From NCBI RefSeq assembly GCF_028023675.1, contig NZ_JAQIOZ010000015.1:1-64000 (forward strand): a stretch of 64,000 nt of DNA, read 5' to 3'. Positions 56,479-63,503 of the stretch are shown here, one piece after another (position 1 is the first letter of the stretch; the number at the start of each line of letters is the position of its first letter). Below the pieces are notes generated by a model. It was not told the DNA's origin and searched no databases. It worked only from the letters and a program-made list of their open reading frames with translations. The translations under genes were made by a program, and so were the position numbers. The stretch comes from Primorskyibacter aestuariivivens (GTDB lineage Bacteria > Pseudomonadota > Alphaproteobacteria > Rhodobacterales > Rhodobacteraceae).

Positions 56479-57627
56479 ATGGCCGAGAAACGTAAGCTTT
56501 TCGAAGAGGTGGGCGCCGAGCGGCGTGACGAGACCCAGCGCCAGACCGGCATGATCGATCAGGGCCGCAAGGGTGCGCGCCGGGCGATCCGTGTGTGGCT
56601 CATGGTGTTGTTTGCGCTGGTGGTGGCGATGATCGCGGTGGGCGGGTTGACCCGGCTCACCGATAGCGGGCTGTCGATCACCGAATGGCGGCCGGTGACC
56701 GGGGCGCTGCCGCCGATGTCAGCCGAGGAATGGCAGGTCGAATTCGACAAGTATCGCGAAATTCCAGAGTACCAGTTGCAGAACAAGGGTATGTCGCTGG
56801 ACGAATTCAAGGTCATCTATTGGTGGGAATGGGGGCATCGTCAGCTGGGCCGTTTCGTGGGGCTGGTCTGGGCGATCGGCTTCTTTGGTTTCCTTGCGCT
56901 GCGGAAAATTCCGCCGGGCTGGACCGGCAAGCTGCTGATCCCCGGCGTTCTGGGCGGGGTGCAGGGGGCTGTGGGCTGGTGGATGGTGTCCTCGGGGCTG
57001 ACCGGGACCATGCTGGATGTGGCGTCCTACCGGCTGGCCACGCATCTGGGGCTGGCTTTCGTGATCCTTGGCATACTGGCCTGGTACATATTCCAATTGG
57101 GCTGTGAAGAGCGGGAATTGATGCAATGCCGCCGAAACCGCGAGAAAAAGCTGTTCTCCATGGGCACCGGGTTGATGCATTTTGCGTTTCTGCAAATCCT
57201 GATCGGTGCCTTGGTGGCCGGGATTGATGCCGGGCGGAACTATACCGATTGGCCGTTGATGGCGGGCGGGTTCTTTCCGCCGTTCCCGTTCGAGATCGAG
57301 CCGGTCTGGCGCAACTTCTTTGAAAATGACGGGTTGGTGCAGTTCATGCACCGGATTGCGGGGTATCTGCTGTTGATCTATGCCGTTGTTGTCTGGAATC
57401 GGGCGCGACGGTCGCCCAATGGGCAGACGCGCTTTGCCTTCAACGCGGTGCTGGCGGTGACACTGTTGCAGGTGGTGCTGGGGATCGTCACGGTGATCTA
57501 TTCCGCGCCGCTGCATATCGCGATTGTGCATCAGCTTGGCGCGGTGCTCTTGTGGGTGCTGATCCTGCGGGCGCGGTTTATTGCGGGCTATCCGCGGGCG
57601 GATTCGATCCGGGGGAGCATCCGATGA
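56479..57627 (+). CDS. ctaA: Heme A synthase (CtaA/Cox15)
   Basis: A 382-residue membrane enzyme that converts heme O to heme A for cytochrome oxidase. It has about eight transmembrane helices with the heme-ligand histidines: VGGLTRLTDSGLSITEWRPV, YWWEWGHRQLGRFVGLVW, YRLATHLGLAFVIL, GLVQFMHRIAGYLL, and APLHIAIVHQLGAVLLWVL. The ATG at 56479 has GGAGG upstream. The M32 carboxypeptidase gene overlaps its stop by 4 bp. Confidence 0.95.
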   Translation: MAEKRKLFEEVGAERRDETQRQTGMIDQGRKGARRAIRVWLMVLFALVVAMIAVGGLTRLTDSGLSITEWRPVTGALPPMSAEEWQVEFDKYREIPEYQLQNKGMSLDEFKVIYWWEWGHRQLGRFVGLVWAIGFFGFLALRKIPPGWTGKLLIPGVLGGVQGAVGWWMVSSGLTGTMLDVASYRLATHLGLAFVILGILAWYIFQLGCEERELMQCRRNREKKLFSMGTGLMHFAFLQILIGALVAGIDAGRNYTDWPLMAGGFFPPFPFEIEPVWRNFFENDGLVQFMHRIAGYLLLIYAVVVWNRARRSPNGQTRFAFNAVLAVTLLQVVLGIVTVIYSAPLHIAIVHQLGAVLLWVLILRARFIAGYPRADSIRGSIR

Positions 57628-59099
57628 GCGCTTATGATGATCTGATGGCCTATCAGCGCCAGACCGAGGCTTTGGCACAGGTGGCCGGGCGGCTGGGCTG
57701 GGACCAGGAAACGATGATGCCGCGCGGCGCGGCGGAGCAGCGGTCGGAAGAAATCGGGGCGTTGGAAAGCGTGCTACATGCGCGTCGCACGTCTCCTGAG
57801 GTCGGGGACTGGCTGGCGGCGATTGATGATGCATCGCTGGACGCGGTGGCGCGGGCTAATCTGCGCCACATCCGCAAGGATTTTGAACGGGCCAGCAAAG
57901 TGCCCGCAGCCTTGGCGTCCAGGATTGCGCAGGTGACCTCGGTGGCCTTTGGCAAATGGGCCGAGGCGCGCGAGAACGAGGATTTCGAAGCCTTCGCGCC
58001 GGTGCTTGAAGAGATCGTGGCGCTGCGCCGCGAGGAAGGCGCGCATGTGGCGGGTGGCGGCAATGTCTATGACGCGCTGTTGTCGGAATATGAATTCGGC
58101 GCCACGGGCGACGAGGTGGCGGCGCTGTTCGATGCGCTGCGTCCGGGGCTGGTGGCTTTGCGCGCGGCGGTGCTGGAGCAACCGGAGCCTGCCGGGCTGA
58201 CCGGGCATTTCGAGGAAGAGGCGCAACTGGTTCTGGCACGGTCAATCGCCGAGATCTTCGGCTATGACATGACCCATGGGCGGCTCGACAAGTCCGTGCA
58301 CCCGTTCAGCTCGGGCGGCGGGGCGGATGTGCGGATCACCACGCGCACGGCGGAGGATGATCCCCTCAATTGTCTGTATTCGACGATCCATGAGGTCGGG
58401 CATGCCACCTATGAGCAGAGGATCGACCCGGACTATCGCCTGACGCCGCTGGGGCAGGGTGTGTCGCTGGGGGTGCATGAGAGCCAGAGCCGGATTTATG
58501 AGAACCAGCTGGGCCGCAGCCGGGCGTTCTGTCACTATCTTTATGGCCGGATGCGCGATGCCTTTGGCGACATTGGCGTGACCAGCGAAGAGGCGTTTTA
58601 CCGCGCGGTGAACCGGGTGCATCGTGGCTATATCCGCACCGAGGCGGATGAGGTGCAGTATAACCTGCATATCATGCTGCGCTTTGATCTGGAGCGCGCG
58701 ATGATGGGCGGGACGCTGGAGGTGCGCGACCTTGAGGATGCGTGGAACGCGCGGTTCGAAGCGGATTTCGGCTATGCGGTGAACAAGCCCTCAAACGGTG
58801 TGTTGCAGGATGTGCATTGGGCCGCCGGGCTGCTCGGGTATTTCCCGACCTATGCCTTGGGCAATGTCTATGCCGGGTGCCTTTACGAGGCGCTGCGCGC
58901 GGCGGTGCCGGAACTGGATGAACAGCTTGCGCAAGGTGAGTTGGGCGCGGCGACGGGATGGCTGCGCGACAACGTGCAGCGCCATGGCGGGCTCTACCTG
59001 CCGCGCGAGGTTATAGAGCGGGCCAGCGGACAAGCGCCCAGCGAGGGGCCGCTCCTGCGCTATCTGGAGGCCAAATTCGGCGATCTCTACGGCATCTGA
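57624..59099 (+). CDS. M32 family carboxypeptidase
   Basis: A 491-residue zinc metallocarboxypeptidase of the thermostable carboxypeptidase 1 type. The HEXXH motif is STIHEVGHATYEQRI (about residue 258), the third ligand lies in GVHESQSRIYEN, and GYIRTEADEVQYNLHIMLRF is the typical substrate block; ANRVHRGY-like features are present. It releases C-terminal amino acids from peptides in the cytoplasm. It overlaps ctaA by 4 bp (ATGA). Confidence 0.93.
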   Translation: MSAYDDLMAYQRQTEALAQVAGRLGWDQETMMPRGAAEQRSEEIGALESVLHARRTSPEVGDWLAAIDDASLDAVARANLRHIRKDFERASKVPAALASRIAQVTSVAFGKWAEARENEDFEAFAPVLEEIVALRREEGAHVAGGGNVYDALLSEYEFGATGDEVAALFDALRPGLVALRAAVLEQPEPAGLTGHFEEEAQLVLARSIAEIFGYDMTHGRLDKSVHPFSSGGGADVRITTRTAEDDPLNCLYSTIHEVGHATYEQRIDPDYRLTPLGQGVSLGVHESQSRIYENQLGRSRAFCHYLYGRMRDAFGDIGVTSEEAFYRAVNRVHRGYIRTEADEVQYNLHIMLRFDLERAMMGGTLEVRDLEDAWNARFEADFGYAVNKPSNGVLQDVHWAAGLLGYFPTYALGNVYAGCLYEALRAAVPELDEQLAQGELGAATGWLRDNVQRHGGLYLPREVIERASGQAPSEGPLLRYLEAKFGDLYGI

Positions 59100-59111
59100 A
59101 CGCAACAGAGA

Positions 59112-59137
59112 CGCGCCTTGATCCCGGTCAAGGCGCA
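59112..59137 (+). promoter_or_regulatory. FNR/FnrL-like site, part of a 24-bp palindrome
   Basis: TTGATCCCGGTCAA (59118-59131) is close to the FNR/FnrL consensus TTGAT-N4-ATCAA, differing in one base; it is extended by a perfect GCGCC/GGCGC on the outside (arms GCGCCTTGA / TCAAGGCGC). It lies 55 bp before the SnoaL-like gene. It could be an oxygen-response site or a hairpin after the M32 gene. Confidence 0.55.
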
Positions 59138-59185
59138 GAAATACGCGCCATGCCATGCTGACCCTCAAAGAGAGGGAGGATTGGT

Positions 59186-59572
59186 ATGGATGATCTCATC
59201 AAACTCGGGCGCGACTTCGTTCAGGCAATGCGGGAGCGACGAGGCATCGGGCATGTGGACGAGATTTACGCGGAGAATGCGCAATCGGTCGAGGCGGTGG
59301 TGCCGCCGGGACGCGATGTGCGCATCGCCAAGGGGCGGGGGCCCATTGCCGCCAAGCGCGAGGATTGGGCGGCCACGCATGAGATCCATTCGTTGGAGGC
59401 GGACGGGCCTTATGTGCATCCGCCCAACCGCTTTGCCGTGCGTTTTGAGGCGGAGGTGACGCAGAAGGCCACGGGTCGCAAGATGACCCTGCGCGAGATT
59501 GCCGTGTATTCCGTGGAAGACGGCAAGATCGCCCGGGAAGAATTCTTTATGCTGCCGAAAGAGGAAGGCTAG
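59186..59572 (+). CDS. SnoaL-like / NTF2-fold protein
   Basis: A 128-residue protein of the cone-shaped NTF2/SnoaL fold: MDDLIKLGRDFVQAMRERR, then VDEIYAENAQSVEAVV, KREDWAATHEIHSL and IAVYSVEDGKIAREEFFMLP. Family members are isomerases, hydrolases or of unknown function; no catalytic set can be named. An FNR-like site lies upstream. It stands between the M32 gene and the gene transfer agent cluster. Confidence 0.8.
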   Translation: MDDLIKLGRDFVQAMRERRGIGHVDEIYAENAQSVEAVVPPGRDVRIAKGRGPIAAKREDWAATHEIHSLEADGPYVHPPNRFAVRFEAEVTQKATGRKMTLREIAVYSVEDGKIAREEFFMLPKEEG

Positions 59573-59621
59573 AAGTTGCCGCATAAAACGGTGCCTTTAC
59601 AATGTGTTAACTTCTTCAGTC

Positions 59622-59650
59622 TTGACTCTGCGCGCGGTTTCGCGTATCGA
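59622..59650 (+). promoter_or_regulatory. Promoter of the gene transfer agent cluster (candidate)
   Basis: TTGACT is followed after exactly 17 bases by TATCGA, a good sigma-70-type pair. Transcription would begin near 59657, about 107 bp before the first GTA gene. A half-site GTTAAC lies just before it (59606). Confidence 0.6.
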
Positions 59651-59675
59651 TTGTGACATGCTAGGAGATGTGGGC

Positions 59676-59711
59676 GAACAGTCCCCGGGGTGACCCGGTG
59701 GGCTGTTTTTT
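59676..59711 (+). terminator. Intrinsic terminator in the leader of the GTA cluster
   Basis: Arms AACAGTCCCCGGG and CCCGGTGGGCTGTT pair (one G-U, one bulged base) around GTGA and run straight into TTTTTT. It begins only about 20 bases after the probable start of transcription and 53 bp before terS, so it would end most transcripts unless overcome. Confidence 0.8.
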
Positions 59712-59763
59712 CGTGTCTGTCGTGCGGGGGAACCACCCTTTGCATGAGAGGTATACGAGCAGA

Positions 59764-60105
59764 ATGGTTCTTATTACCCCGGAGCAGGAAATCGCGCGGC
59801 TTGAAGGCGATCTTGAAGACGTGCGCGACATCCTCGGCGAGTTCGAGGAGACATTGAGAGACCTGAGAAAACGGGTCCGGGCCGGGGAAGTCGATAATCT
59901 GAAGGATGCCAGCAAGACGCTGACCGAGTTGCGGTCATGGCTCAGGCTGGCCAAGGAAACGGAGGCGCAGCTTGCGGAATATGCACGAAAGGAAGCAGGA
60001 ATCGTCGGGTCCTGGGGGCTTGACCTCGACCGGGCGCGATCTGAGGTCGGGTGCCGTCTGGCTCGGGTCCGCGCCTGTTGCGGCGCAAGAGGCGTTTCTG
60101 GCTGA
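59764..60105 (+). CDS. Gene transfer agent small terminase subunit TerS (g1)
   Basis: A 113-residue, strongly helical protein (IARLEGDLEDVRDILGEFE; LRDLRKRVRAGEVDNLKDAS; ELRSWLRLAKETEAQLAEYA). It matches in size, charge pattern and position the g1 gene of the Rhodobacter capsulatus gene transfer agent, identified as the small terminase that recruits DNA for packaging. The end, RVRACCGARGVSG, overlaps the start of terL. The ATG at 59764 has GAGAGG within reach. Confidence 0.85.
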   Translation: MVLITPEQEIARLEGDLEDVRDILGEFEETLRDLRKRVRAGEVDNLKDASKTLTELRSWLRLAKETEAQLAEYARKEAGIVGSWGLDLDRARSEVGCRLARVRACCGARGVSG

Positions 60106-61234
60106 TCTGGAGGAGGGAGAGCTTATGGCTCTCCCTTTTTTGTTCGAGTTCTGGGCGCATCCGCATCAATTGCCGCCCGACGGCGATTGGCGGGCTTGGG
60201 TGATCCTGGGTGGGCGTGGCGCGGGCAAGACGCGGGCGGGGGCGGAATGGGTGCGCGCGCAGGTGGAAGGCGCGCGGCCGCTGGACCGGGGCCGGGCGCG
60301 GCGGGTGGCGCTGGTGGGGGAAACCTATGACCAGGTGCGCGATGTGATGGTGTTTGGCGACAGTGGCATTCTCGCCTGTTCGCCGCCCGACCGGGTGCCG
60401 AAATGGGAGGCGACGCGGCGGCGGCTGGTCTGGCCCAATGGCGCGGTGGCGCAGTGTTTTTCGGCCAATGACCCGGAGGCTTTGAGGGGGCCGCAATTTG
60501 ATGCGGCCTGGGCGGATGAACTGGCGAAATGGCCCAAAGGGCAGGAGACCTGGGACATGCTGGCCTTTGGTTTGCGGCTGGGTGATGACCCGCGGGTTTG
60601 CGTGACGACAACGCCGCGCAATGTGGAGGTATTGAAGGATTTGCTGGAGGTGCCGTCCACGGTGGTGACGCGCGCGCCGACCGAGGCGAATGCGGCGTAT
60701 CTGGCGTCCTCGTTTCTTGATGAAGTGCGGGCGCGCTATGCCAATACGCGGCTGGGGCGTCAGGAACTGGATGGCGAGCTGCTCACCGATGTGGAGGGGG
60801 CGCTCTGGACCCATGCGATGCTGGATCAGGCGCGGGTGGAGCGTTCCGGGCGGCTGGACCGGATTGTCGTGGCGGTCGATCCGCCGGTCTCGGGCCATGC
60901 GGGGTCGGATGACTGCGGGATCATTGTCGCCGGCGTGCGGATGCGCGGGCCGGTGAGCGATTGGGAGGCGGTGGTCTTGGAGGATGCGTCGATTGCGGGC
61001 GCGTCCCCGGCGGAATGGGCGGCGCGGGCGGAGCCGGTGGCGGCGCTGTATGAGCAGGGGCGGGTCAGGCACCTGCCGGGGTTGGGTGATCTGGAAGACC
61101 AGATGTGCCGCATGGCGCTGCGTGGGTATCAGGGCAAGGGGAGCCCGGACCGGGTGGATGCCTTGGTCTGGGCCTTGACCGAGTTGGTCACGGCGCATGT
61201 GGGGCATGTGCAGGCGCGGGTGCGGGTGTTGTGA
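59981..61234 (+). CDS. Gene transfer agent large terminase TerL (g2)
   Basis: A 417-residue packaging motor and nuclease. Walker A GGRGAGKTRAGAEWVRAQ lies near residue 75, a Walker B-type region follows (DAAWADELAKWP), and the nuclease domain carries acidic residues (VVAVDPPVSGHAGSDDCGII; SPDRVDALVWALTEL). In GTAs it cuts and packages random host DNA. The start ATG at 59981 overlaps terS; an in-frame TTG lies three codons upstream. A noncoding stretch of 241 bp with hairpins follows. Confidence 0.93.
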   Translation: MHERKQESSGPGGLTSTGRDLRSGAVWLGSAPVAAQEAFLADLEEGELMALPFLFEFWAHPHQLPPDGDWRAWVILGGRGAGKTRAGAEWVRAQVEGARPLDRGRARRVALVGETYDQVRDVMVFGDSGILACSPPDRVPKWEATRRRLVWPNGAVAQCFSANDPEALRGPQFDAAWADELAKWPKGQETWDMLAFGLRLGDDPRVCVTTTPRNVEVLKDLLEVPSTVVTRAPTEANAAYLASSFLDEVRARYANTRLGRQELDGELLTDVEGALWTHAMLDQARVERSGRLDRIVVAVDPPVSGHAGSDDCGIIVAGVRMRGPVSDWEAVVLEDASIAGASPAEWAARAEPVAALYEQGRVRHLPGLGDLEDQMCRMALRGYQGKGSPDRVDALVWALTELVTAHVGHVQARVRVL

Positions 61235-61238
61235 GTGG

Positions 61239-61285
61239 CGATTTCTTTTGAAGAAATCGGACCGAAATCTTTTGAAGATTTCGGT
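61239..61285. repeat. Paired hairpins between GTA terL and portal
   Basis: The first has 9-bp arms CGATTTCTT / AAGAAATCG (61239-61259) around TTG; the second has 11-bp arms ACCGAAATCTT / AAGATTTCGGT (61261-61285) around TTG. It is the same layout as the double palindrome after nrdJ (21577-21620), with a shared AAATCTT / AAGATTT type core. Confidence 0.7.
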
Positions 61286-61317
61286 TTGGGGGCAGCGCGC
61301 GGTGTGATCGGGGGATG

Positions 61318-61332
61318 TTAACCCTTTTTTAG
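61318..61332. promoter_or_regulatory. CtrA-like site between GTA genes g2 and g3
   Basis: TTAACCCTTTTTTAG matches TTAA-N7-TTAA except the last base. It lies about 145 bp before the portal gene. As a single near match it could be chance, and the T run could also be part of a terminator. Confidence 0.3.
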
Positions 61333-61409
61333 CAGAATGATCGGGACAGAGCCGAGGGGCGGTTGGCCCATCGGAGCGGGTTTCAGAAGTGGCGTCGGCG
61401 TCGTGGAGT

Positions 61410-61430
61410 GGTGGGCAGGATTGCCCACCC
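61410..61430. repeat. GGTGGGCA hairpin repeat, copy 1
   Basis: 8-bp arms GGTGGGCA / TGCCCACC around GGAT. A second copy lies at 62881-62900 in the same GTA cluster. This type of sequence recurs in many proteobacterial genomes between genes. Confidence 0.7.
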
Positions 61431-61475
61431 TTTGGGAAAAGGCGTGCCGCGAAAGAGATGAAGGAGCAGGACGCG

Positions 61476-62651
61476 ATGTTCGATTTTTTGCGGCGGGACA
61501 AGGCGGGCGACGCGCCGGAGGCCAAGGCCAGCGCCACGGGGCCGGTGGTGGCGCATATGAGCGCGGGGCGCGTGGCCTGGAGCCCGCGCGACGCGGTGTC
61601 GCTGACCAAGACGGGATTTGCGGGCAATCCGGTGGCGCATCGGGTGGTCAAGCTGATCGCGGAGGCCGCCAGCGCCATCCCGTTGATGGTGCAGGACGAT
61701 ACGCAGCGTTACGAGATGCATCCGCTGGTGTCGCTTTTGGCGCGGCCCAATGCGGGTCAGGGGCGCGCGGAACTGCTTGAGGCGCTTTATGGGCATCTGC
61801 TCTTGTCGGGTAATGGTTATGTGGAGGCTGTTGCGGCGGAGGATGGCTTGCCGGTGGAACTGCATGTGCTGCGTTCTGACCGGATGGCGGTGGTGCCGGG
61901 GCGCGATGGTTGGCCGGTGGCCTATGAATATCGCGTGGGCGGGGCGAAGCACCGATTTGATGTGACCGGGCCGATCTCGCCCATTTGCCATGTGAAGAAT
62001 TTCCATCCGCAGGATGATCATTACGGGTTCTCGCCCCTGCAGGCGGCGGCGCAGGCGCTGGATGTGCATAATGCGGCCTCGCGCTGGTCGAAGGCGCTCT
62101 TGGACAATGCGGCCCGGCCCTCGGGGGCGATTGTTTATCGCGGCGCGGATGGGCAGGGCGCGATGTCGACGGAGCAATATGAGCGCTTGGCGGGGGAGAT
62201 CGAGGCCAACCATCAGGGCGCGCGCAATGCGGGGCGGCCGATGCTGCTGGAAGGCGGGTTGGACTGGAAACCGATGGGGTTCTCGCCGTCCGACATGGAG
62301 TTTCACAAGACCAAGGATGCGGCGGCGCGGGAGATTGCGCTGGCTTACGGCGTGCCGCCGATGCTGTTGGGCATCCCCGGCGATGCGACCTATGCCAATT
62401 ATGCCGAGGCGAACCGGGCGTTTTACCGGCTGACCGTGTTGCCGCTGGTGGGGCGGGTCACGGGAGCCTTGTCGGCCTGGTTGGCCGGGTTTGCGGGGGA
62501 GGATCTGGCGATCAAGCCGGATCTGGACCAGGTGCCCGCGCTGGCGGTTGAGCGCGACCAGCTTTGGGCGCGGGTGAGTGCGGCGGAGTTCCTGAGCGAG
62601 GCGGAGAAGCGGCGGTTGTTGGGGTTGCCGGTGGAGCGGGTTGATGGGTGA
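61476..62651 (+). CDS. Gene transfer agent portal protein (g3)
   Basis: A 391-residue HK97-type portal: VVKLIAEAASAIPLMVQDD near the start, PISPICHVKNFHPQDDHYGF, LQAAAQALDVHNAASRWSKA, then ALAYGVPPMLLGIPGDATYA and YANYAEANRAFYRLTVLPLV. Portals form the 12-subunit ring through which DNA is packed. I choose the ATG at 61476 (MFDFLRRDK) with AAGGAG upstream; the frame is open farther left (61389) without conserved residues. Confidence 0.93.
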   Translation: MFDFLRRDKAGDAPEAKASATGPVVAHMSAGRVAWSPRDAVSLTKTGFAGNPVAHRVVKLIAEAASAIPLMVQDDTQRYEMHPLVSLLARPNAGQGRAELLEALYGHLLLSGNGYVEAVAAEDGLPVELHVLRSDRMAVVPGRDGWPVAYEYRVGGAKHRFDVTGPISPICHVKNFHPQDDHYGFSPLQAAAQALDVHNAASRWSKALLDNAARPSGAIVYRGADGQGAMSTEQYERLAGEIEANHQGARNAGRPMLLEGGLDWKPMGFSPSDMEFHKTKDAAAREIALAYGVPPMLLGIPGDATYANYAEANRAFYRLTVLPLVGRVTGALSAWLAGFAGEDLAIKPDLDQVPALAVERDQLWARVSAAEFLSEAEKRRLLGLPVERVDG

Positions 62652-62868
62652 AAGACCGGGTTTTGAGCCTTTTGACTGTGCGCCTGCGCTGAGGCTGGAA
62701 GCGCATGAGCGGGTGGCGGCATTGCAGTTCGACGCGATGAACAAACGGCTGGATCGGTTGGAAGAGCTGCTGGAGCGGTTGGAAAAACGGTTGTGGCTGG
62801 CGGTGTACGGGGTTGTCGCGGCGATTTTGGGTCAGGCGTTTCAGGGGTTGCTGAGCGCGGTGCCTTGA
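62644..62868 (+). CDS. GTA small membrane-associated protein (g3.5-like)
   Basis: A 74-residue protein with an acidic-to-basic N-terminal helix (RLEAHERVAALQFDAMNKRL; DRLEELLERLEKRLWL) and a hydrophobic C-terminus (AVYGVVAAILGQAFQGLLSA). It lies in the place of g3.5 between portal and protease in the R. capsulatus gene transfer agent. It overlaps the end of the portal gene by a few bases (start ATG at 62644). Function unknown. Confidence 0.75.
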   Translation: MGERPGFEPFDCAPALRLEAHERVAALQFDAMNKRLDRLEELLERLEKRLWLAVYGVVAAILGQAFQGLLSAVP

Positions 62869-62880
62869 GGGGGACGGATC

Positions 62881-62900
62881 GGTGGGCAGATTGCCCACCC
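62881..62900. repeat. GGTGGGCA hairpin repeat, copy 2
   Basis: 8-bp arms GGTGGGCA / TGCCCACC around GAT, then CTACGGGG. Same element as at 61410. It sits between g3.5 and the protease gene, where it supplies part of the upstream region of that gene. Confidence 0.7.
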
Positions 62901-62921
62901 TACGGGGCGATGGAGAGAATG

Positions 62922-63476
62922 ATGGTACTTGAGACGAAATTTGCGCGGTTTGAAGACGGGCTGAGCGTCACAGACGGGCATCAGATCGAAGGCTATGCGA
63001 GCCTGTTTGGCGCGGCGGATCAGGGTGGCGACGTGGTGCAAAAGGGCGCTTATGCGGAATCGCTCAAGGCGCTGGCTGCGGAAAAGCGGCAGGTGCGGAT
63101 GCTCTGGCAGCATGACCCGGCCCAGCCCATCGGGATCTGGGATGAAGTACGTGAGGATGGCAAGGGTCTTTATGTGAAGGGCCGCATTCTGGAGAGTGTG
63201 GAAAAGGGGCGCGAGGCGGTGGCGCTTCTGGCTGCGGGCGCGATTGATGGCTTGTCGATTGGCTATCGCACCAAACGCGCCAGCAAGACCGACAAGGGCC
63301 AGCGGCTCTTGATGGAACTGGAGCTTTGGGAAGTATCGCTTGTCACTTTTCCGATGCTGCCCAGTGCTCGTGTCGGGGCGCGGGTCGCGGCCAAGGGGGA
63401 AACCCCGGTGACCGAGACCATGCGGGAATTGGCGGCGGTGTTTGACGCGGCGCGCCGGGAGATCGCGCGGGGCTAA
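62922..63476 (+). CDS. GTA prohead protease (g4), HK97-type
   Basis: A 184-residue serine protease that trims the capsid. Features: IEGYASLFGAADQGGDVVQK, VRMLWQHDPAQPIGIWDEVR with the catalytic His, AIDGLSIGYRTKRASKTDKG with the active Ser, and LELWEVSLVTFPMLPSARVG. The start could be 62910, 62919 or 62922; the last has GGAGAG at good spacing. Ends 27 bp before the capsid gene. Confidence 0.9.
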   Translation: MVLETKFARFEDGLSVTDGHQIEGYASLFGAADQGGDVVQKGAYAESLKALAAEKRQVRMLWQHDPAQPIGIWDEVREDGKGLYVKGRILESVEKGREAVALLAAGAIDGLSIGYRTKRASKTDKGQRLLMELELWEVSLVTFPMLPSARVGARVAAKGETPVTETMRELAAVFDAARREIARG

Positions 63477-63503
63477 GCCCGCCGAATTCAGGAGAGAGAG
63501 CGA

